DNA from: Notospermus geniculatus | Lineage: Eukaryota > Nemertea > Pilidiophora > Heteronemertea > Lineidae | Length of the DNA stretch: 64,000 nt | Reading direction: 5' to 3' | NCBI GenBank assembly: GCA_002633025.1 | Contig: NMRB01000289.1 | Location: 386,846-450,845, forward strand | In this document: one piece after another, positions 28,001-37,000 of the stretch | How the letters are laid out: each line of letters begins with the position of its first letter | Position numbering within the stretch: position 1 is the first letter of the stretch | Notes under the pieces: generated by a model | Told to the model about the DNA's origin: nothing | Database searches by the model: none | What the model saw: only the letters and a program-made list of their open reading frames with translations | Translations under genes and position numbers: made by a program

Positions 28001-31000
28001 GTCCCAAAAAAAGTGAACCGCTTTTTGACAAGTATTTTCTCAGCGATAGATAAACCGAATTCATTGAAATTTTTCACAGAGTAACATCAGGTTACCATCA
28101 ACAAGTCTGCAAAATATCTAAGAGATCGGTCACACATTGTGCGAGTATTGTCAAATTCAAAACAGCATGTCAAAAAATCCAATATCAGAGCTAATGCAAT
28201 GTGACCTTCATCATGTTCACGCAGGTGTTGACATGCTGTTTTGAATTTGACAATTCTCGCATAATTTGCGACCGATCTCCTAGATATTTTGCAGACGTGT
28301 TGATGATACCCTAAGGTTACTCTGTGAAAAATATCAATGAATTCGGTTCATCTGTCGCTGAGAAAATACTTGTCAACAAAAGCGGTTCACTTTTTTTGGG
28401 ACACCCGATACATGTATCATTTTTACGAGTTGTAAAATAAATGGCAGGCCCCTATATTCATTCTTTGTGCATTTTACATGTAGCTATTAGAACTTTACAT
28501 GTAGTTCACTTAACTCAATGCATTCGTCCACAAGGAGAACACAGTCTTCATGAAACTTTCCATTGACATGCATACCGGTACATACATACATACACACAGA
28601 CATAAGCATTAGATGCAAATCACCAGTTCTACCATACCGTTAATTAATAATTCCTTCCTCGAATTCACAAACTGATCCTTGGTGCAACAAGCAGCTTCCT
28701 TTGCTTAGAGCAATACATCCATAGTCAAGAGTGTTGTCATTTCTGCTTCCAGTCTCTCTGCTTTCAGTCACCTGCCAACGTAGATTTCCTCCCAGTCCCA
28801 TCGTAAACTGAAGAAAGCAGGGAGTCACTCCTCAAAAGATTAAGGCATATTTCAAATCAGAAATATCGTCTCCCTCCACTTTTGAACATAATTCAATGAA
28901 TAACACAATGTCAGTGTGATATGCGCTACTTTCTGTTAGATGTAGAATTAACGGTAAAGCCGTATTTACATGATATGTTTTAATTCCACAAAACAGGTAG
29001 TTGTTGTCTTTAGGCCTACGCTTTCCACACAAACTATGATTAACGGCAGAAAACAAATTTTGAATTTTCTTATTGTTTCTGCAACTTTCGGTGGAGATAG
29101 TATCTGCATGAAATGATTCTAAGCTTCTTCTTCTCTCAAACGACCTTGACCCCACCCGAATTCCCGCCACTACCTTCCGCCTTATTCCTCTCGGTGGTCT
29201 GTCAAATATTTCCTAAATCGCACTTTATTGTTGAAATACCCCCAAACTGCAACGATTTTGCCACTTTTTCGGAATTCTGCAATCTGAGGTAAAATATGAC
29301 TTCTGAAGCGTGTGTGGACTCGAGGTTTATAAATCAAACGATAAACGTAAACGTTAACGACAACGTTATTTTTGTACCAAAAGTTCAATGTAGTTTAAAA
29401 AATAACGTTGTCGTAAAGTTTACTTGATCGTTTGATTTCTACGCCTCCCTAATAGATCGATTCAAAGCACACTGTAGTTGCTGGATGAATCTCCAGCAGA
29501 GAACTGGGTAGAAAGACACTTCTTGGACAAACTCACGGAAAAATGTTGAAGACATAGTCTATACAAAAGTGAAGAATAATATGTCCGTGACTTACACATA
29601 CACAGTGGGTTTAATTACTGTAACACTCGACATCTGAAGGTGCAGATCACAAAACTACCACGCGCAGGTCGACAATTCAGTGAAGAGGAACTCGGAGCAC
29701 CTGGCAGTTCCTCGAACAGCACGCTCGACTAGCGGATCCGGCAGTTGCTCGGAGACGCAAACGCGCTCTGGGGCCATATTCACGAAGCCTTCGCAACTTT
29801 GCGTGCAAGCAAGTCTATTGTTTGGCTGCACGTGCCCTATTGTTCGATGACTGCCTTACAATAGATTTGCGTGCACTCAAAGTTGCGAAGGCTTCATAAA
29901 TATGGCCCCAGGGACCTTGTTCACAAAGCTCCCGCAACTTCAAGGGTACGCAAATCCTTTGTCAGGCTGATAGTGAACAATAGGTTGTCCGCAAAAGGAC
30001 AATAGTTTGCGCACTCCCGTAAGTTACGGGAGCTTTGTGAATAAGGTCCCTTGTCAACAAAACCGGCAACTGATCAGTCACTCCGAGTTGCTTCATCGCC
30101 GGAAAACTAGTTGCTGCGAGCTGCTTCAAGACGCAATGTCGACCTGTGGGCACCTTTTAAACTTCTAAACATACTACACTAAACACTCAGTAAGCTTCAC
30201 AAGACAAGAACAATAATTTGTTATAAGTTAAAGATACATGCTGACTGCATGAAGCCAACACAGAGCTTGCTGTTCACCCCATAGCTTACCCAATTAACAT
30301 ACTGGCAATGCAATGGTTTCAAAAGTGAATTATTGAACCCATGTTGTTGTTTACTGTTCTGTTGTTCATCACCAATGTTTGAAGTGATCGTCTCCTCGTA
30401 AGGAAGCGAGATTTCCTCAAGTGTGGTGCTTTGAAGTGTGATTTTGACGGTCCAATCGCACGACCTCAATACTAATTCCGATAAGTTCTGGCCATTTGTT
30501 GCTGTTACTCCGCCGCAGAGAACTGAAGTCATGAAAAATCAGAAAGTGCTTCAACCTGGGTCACTACCGGATTAATTCCCTTTTGCCTTCTCACACGGTT
30601 CTTCTCTCTAGCACACAAGACATTTGATGCCTTGCTAATTGCTTTCCAATTAATGTACTGATTAGATACCTAATCGATTTCCTAATCTTAGTTCTGTTCG
30701 GGGTACATGCGGAATGATGCTATCTCTCTTTTTAACGACCGCCTGGTTAAACCGTTACCCTGGTGACTTTTCGATTGGCGTCAAAATGGCCGCCTGCTTT
30801 TCAGCATTTTACAATGCCATGTAAAATCGGTTTGGCAATTTTATTCACCATCCTGCGCGCTGAATCGAACCTCGCTACTTCCCCTTCATGCGCTGTATCT
30901 CCGTGGATGTTATACATGTACCAACCATTTGTATTTTCCTATACTCACTAATCGTGCATTGACGTGTCCTACAATGTGTATCACTGTCTGACTGTAGATA

Positions 31001-34000
31001 GTCCATTCGAACCATCACCTAACAGATGTATTAAATTTGACATGCGCACAAACCTTTTTAACACAGCTGCACCTGGCGAAGGCTGAACGTAGTAGGCAGG
31101 AGTGGACATAAATCCAGTGCTGTGCGTCCTAAGACTCAACCAATTCTTGACACAATAAAATGGACCCCGCCCGTCGAACCAATCACAACCACTTTTCTAT
31201 GTTGAACACGTTCACACGATCTTAAAATAACCAATCAACGACATCCTTTCTTTTTTTCGAGTTTGGACGGACACTCTCCACTGCACAAGAACGATTCATG
31301 TCCGCTGCGGCCTACAGGAAGCGTACTGGCATGTACCCAACCCTGCGGATGTCCCACACTTAATCACCTCACCCAAAAGCCTCTAATGGAATTATGATAT
31401 CTACCTTGTGAATAAATTGCCAATTTCTCTTTCATGTGGTGTTGAAATGTAGAGTCAGAGCATCCAGGTTAGAGCAAATTGAGCTCTTTTGAGAATAATG
31501 GAATATTCCAGTTGCCCATAGTTCCTCTGTTGCAAAGTTCAAAGTCTTGGAGGCGCTGTCATTTGCAGCGAAAAATTCTTCAAAGGCTGGTTCTTTCTCT
31601 CATTCGAGTCAGCAGCTGAATTTCATGACTTGCATCTCAAGGGGGCTGCGTCTCCAAGGACCGTGTCAAGTTGTTGAATTCAGTGTAAGGTCGTTACATC
31701 CTCGGTCATCCTGATGCAGCCCTTGCCTTGGCCCAAAGGACAGAAATGACTGAAGACTAAGCAAGAGGAACCTTGTGGATGGCGACCTCCAGAGCTAAGA
31801 TAACTCATTAAATCAGCTAAGACTGATACAGTGTGGCTTCGTCCACGCCTCATTTACTGCATCATGTGGCAGCAGAAACTCTTGGTGGACTCGTTCTAAG
31901 TGATGCCCACCACCTTTGCCACCTTGTTCACCAACTTCGCCTCGGGTGAGGTGATGATGTGGCACTCCAACCGGACCGGGGCAACCGGGGTTGGAACCCA
32001 AATCGTGGCTGCTAGAGTACTCTTCTAACGGTCAGCTGGCGACAGTGGTTGCTTGCATTGCCAACTTCAACCCGTGCAGCAATTACATCACCTGCCACAA
32101 GTGCTACCTCTCCCAAAAGCAGGAATGGCCTCTGCCTCAATTGACACCACAGTGGCTGAACGGTTTAACCAGCAGTGACGGTCACCACTTTTTCTTGTGT
32201 CTCTCTTCATTTCATGCAGATACCATGATTCCATTACAGGTCCCACGTTTTGTGAATGGTACCAATACCGTAATGTCTGCTAAATTGTATGAGGTATGAC
32301 AAGTCACATGTGTCACACAAATAGACAGTGGTCATTGCATTGTATCTATTTCTATTTCACCTTAAGGGCCTATACGATAGCGTGTTGTTTCAAATCTGGG
32401 AGTTATTTGACTGGAGGATTATAAAGGTGCAACTCCCATCTGATGTGGGGAATTTCGACTTCGTAAACAACTTTGCCAATGGCAAACCAAAGGCTGTGTA
32501 CTTTATTGCATTTAGTGAAAGTTGAGCCTCCTGAAATTGGTCTTGTTAGAAGCAGCGATTTTCTTTTGTATTCCTAAAACTCCAACTTTTGATTCTCATT
32601 CTCTAAATTCATTTTGCCTCCTTAATTTGATCTCCAGATGATCAGCAGTGTGCTTCTAGATAGTTGTCCTCTGAGGTTTGGCCTTAATAGGGGTTGCATC
32701 GCTCAGAGCAGTAGAATGGACCATAGACATACTAGGCCTACTTGAAATGAAATGAAAAAGGCATACTCAGTCCATAAGAGGTTGTGTAGTCTTCGTGGTC
32801 GTTGTAATTTTGTGTGTTGACCAAAGAGCGGATCCAAGGGAGATTTTGCAAGGGTATCATCAACGAGTACGTACATGTAGTTGTGCCCCTCTCTTCCTTG
32901 GATCCGCTTGCCGAGCACCAATGCTGCCGGGGATTGGACTCGGAAAGAATATTGGTCGCCATAATATGCTAAGATTGGGTAATTAACGAAAACAGTAAAA
33001 ACCTCGCTGTCTTTCTCTCCCACGTCGAATAGGCCCTTTAGGAATTTCCCCGAAATTTCATACCTTTGAGATGCACTGCATGATCATCGAATTCCATGGG
33101 ATGTGTGGCCAACATCTCTTCATGTTACTTATTGCCTTCGTCAGTGTAGTGTGTAGCGCATAGCTTTTCCAATTTTGTGCCTTTGCGCCTCATTGTAGGA
33201 CGGGACAATCTCGGTATCTGTCAATATTCATAAAGAAGAAAGATTTTCTGTTACACGTGTTAGAAAACGAAGGAAAAATTTTCATTGTCAATCGGGTCAT
33301 TTTATGTTACGGAGAAAACACGGCGTGGGGTGATTGGGGACCTTCTTTAAAAAACCTCCGTAGGACTTGAAGATGTTGCATTACATTGTACCGAATGAAA
33401 TATAACTTACAAAAGGGAAAGAAAAATTTGTGTATGATGAATACATATGACATACGATGTGTAGCCCTCATTTCAGTCAACATTTTCTGTCACGTACTGT
33501 GGTTAATGTCGTCCCGTCCTATCACACAGTCCACCCCCACCTCCAACCCTAAACACATCTGTTGTGTGTAGCAGAATTCATGCTTTCCTAATACATAGAC
33601 GCCCACATGTGTAATCCACATCACTGCTTTTGTAGCTGTACCGGTATTTATCGTTTGGATGGCCCCGCCATTTTGGTTTCTACGCATGCGTACTTATCTG
33701 GTAAGCAAACCAAAACGTGATTGGTCACGAAATACGAATTTGGGTCCCAGATAAGTGCGCAAGCGCAAGGGTCCAATAAATTGCGTAGAAAGCAAGATGG
33801 CGGGGGGCCCAGGCATCGAAACGATGAGTAGATTACACATTTTGCTCTTAAAACCTGTTCATGTTGTTAGCGTTTCCGTAGGCGTAGATCCCCACAACCA
33901 AATCCATTAGTTGTAGATTCAACCCTTGTAATCATGTCATGCTTTTCACGATATCTCCGATAACTTCACAGGCCAAGGTTAGAGTAGGCCTTTCTTAGTA

Positions 34001-37000
34001 GGTGATGCTCCAGCCTTGACTGTAGTGGCACCTGCTTTCTTGCCTTCATTCCCCATGCGTCATTTCATTTTCAGCATGTGCATGGTGTCACTTTTCCAAG
34101 TGATGACACTGACGTTATATAATGGAATTTCAGATTATGGTACAGCATCCCAAGGAGGCCACATTCTCTCGCTTTGGTTGGATCGTCTTGTACCACGTGT
34201 CCTTCTTCATCTTCATCACCACCATTGGTCTCAACATCATCTTTGGTATCATTGTGGACACATTCTCCGAACTGAGAGACCTGAAGGTTTGTAAAAGCTG
34301 TCAAAAGTTCCAAGAAACCAGATTGAATACTGCATAAATGTTTTTACCCACCAATGATATGTAATGTATCTAGGTACCCTATGTAAATGCAGCAAATTTC
34401 AGCAGGATCGGAATTCAAATATGGCTGCCAGTCGTCCATCTTGAAAAATGTACTTTGGCTTATATCTCATGAACAATACCATAAAGAATTTTCTGACCTA
34501 GTGTGGTGTTTCCCTGTAACATTTCGACTTGACACTTGTTATTCTTCTTCTGGTGCATTTATCCAGGGGCCGGTTGCACAAAACTCATGTTAGCGCTAAC
34601 ATGGTGTTAGCGCTAACTTTTATGTTGATGACGTCAAAATCCATTGTCATTTTACGTCATTTAACATGATGTTAGCGCTAACATCATGTTAGCGCTAACA
34701 TGAGTTTTGTGCAACCCAGCCCAGGTGAGCACATGGTCCATGGACCATTTTACAGATCTCACAGGCGGGTGTGGACATTAGATTTCATCACACCTGTATT
34801 TAAACTACTGGGGCCGGTTTAGTGCAACCCAGCCCTGTACTGACTGTAATGCACAGCGATATCCCATTCACAGCCTGATCTGACACACTAACTTTTTGGG
34901 AGGCTGCAAAAACAATGTTATCGTCATAAAATCGACTTGATATTTCACACACATACGTACAGACATATACTTTAACATATAAAAATGGTCTCACAACAAT
35001 CAAAACTTCTCTTCATGGAAATAAACGGGTGACTTTGAGAGCAAAACTGCCCGGTCAACAAAGCATTTCATATCCCATTCACAGCCTGATCTGACACACT
35101 AACTTTTTGGGAGGCTGCAAAAACAATGTTATCGTCATAAAATCGACTTGATATTTCACACACATACGTACAGACATATACTTTAACATATAAAAATGGT
35201 CTCACAACAATCAAAACTTCTCTTCATGGAAATAAACGGGTGACTTTGAGAGCAAAACTGCCCGGTCAACAAAGCATTTCATATCCCATTCACAGCCTGA
35301 TCTGACACACTAACTTTTTGGGAGGCTGCAAAAACAATGTTATCGTCATAAAATCGACTTGATATTTCACACACATACGTACAGACATATACTTTAACAT
35401 ATAAAAATGGTCTCACAACAATCAAAACTTCTCTTCATGGAAATAAACGGGTGACTTTGAGAGCAAAACTGCCCGGTCAACAAAGCATTTCATATCCCAT
35501 TCACAGCCTGATCTGACACACTAACTTTTTGGGAGGCTGCAAAAACAATGTTATCGTCATAAAATCGACTTGATATTTCACACACATACGTACAGACATA
35601 TACTTTAACATATAAAAATGGTCTCACAACAATCAAAACTTCTCTTCATGGAAATAAACGGGTGACTTTGAGAGCAAAACTGCCCGGTCAACAAAGCATT
35701 TCATATCCCATTCACAGCCTGATCTGACACACTAACTTTTTGGGAGGCTGCAAAAACAATGTTATCGTCATAAAATCGACTTGATATTTCACACACATAC
35801 GTACAGACATATACTTTAACATATAAAAATGGTCTCACAACAATCAAAACTTCTCTTCATGGAAATAAACGGGTGACTTTGAGAGCAAAACTGCCCGGTC
35901 AACAAAGCATTTCATATCCCATTCACAGCCTGATCTGACACACTAACTTTTTGGGAGGCTGCAAAAACAATGTTATCGTCATAAAATCGACTTGATATTT
36001 CACACACATACGTAGACATATACTTTAATATATAAAAATGCTTATTCATTGTGTTTCTGTTCGTTTGCAGTGGACAGCAGAGTCCGATATGAGAGACACA
36101 TGTTTCATCTGCAGCAGGAACAGTTACGACTTTGAACACCATGGAAGCGTAAGTATACCGTCGCTGGCAGTCACTCTTCGTCTTATGCTGTTGCTGTCTA
36201 CCTGTGCGACGTCTTGTCTACTTTGATGTGAACTTTACAAATCATGGGCCGGTTGCACAAAAGTTAAAAATCACTGTTAGTTTATCTTGGCGTTAACTTA
36301 TCCCAAAATGTTAGTTTTGTAAGTTAAAACAAAGTTAAGGATTTGACAGGAAAAGTTAAATTAACAGACTTTTATCCTTTCAACTTTTTGTGCAACCGGC
36401 CCCATTTGCTTCTTTATCTTGTGCAAACCTGTCGATTTTATCCTTTGCATCTTGGTGAAGGTTAAAGCATGTCTTTCTTAAAAACTCTATGTGTCATGTC
36501 TACTAAAAATTGAGGTAACATGAATATTAATAAAAAGAAGTTGAAAATAAACCACCTGGCAGGTTTCTGCTGGGTGGGATTCCGTTGTTCGTTTGTCCTT
36601 TGCCAACTGTATTGACTGTCACTTCTTATTTGTTCATGTTTCACTCTGCTTCGCTTCGTCTTTCCTCTAACGTATTCATTTTCTCTTCCCTTCCTGCCAG
36701 CCTGGAGAAGTGTGTTACTTTAATCTTGTTTCTTCTCACTTGTGTAGATCGTGTGTGCATGCATATACTACATGTTTCAGTCCAGCTGGAGATACCAAAC
36801 ATTGTGAATGTGATATGGATCATCACCGAAAAACATATCGTACATGTATGATATGCTAAGAAATACCATAAATTTGATTGGTTCGTCTTTCAAAAATAAC
36901 AGTCATTTTGGCCTTGGCAACCTCAACTCCCTTGGAGTCTCATGGACATATAATTCTACTCGCATGTGTAAAATGCAAAGCTAAGGGACATATCGTTGTT

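Noticed and set aside
31991-32299. 102-residue plus-strand frame with several cysteines
   Set aside because: No similarity recognised and no phase-compatible link to the channel; noted only as a weakly coding-like patch.
34075-34133. Upstream acceptor for the S6 exon
   Set aside because: Any phase compatible with the pore exon meets a stop codon (TAA or TGA) before 34134.
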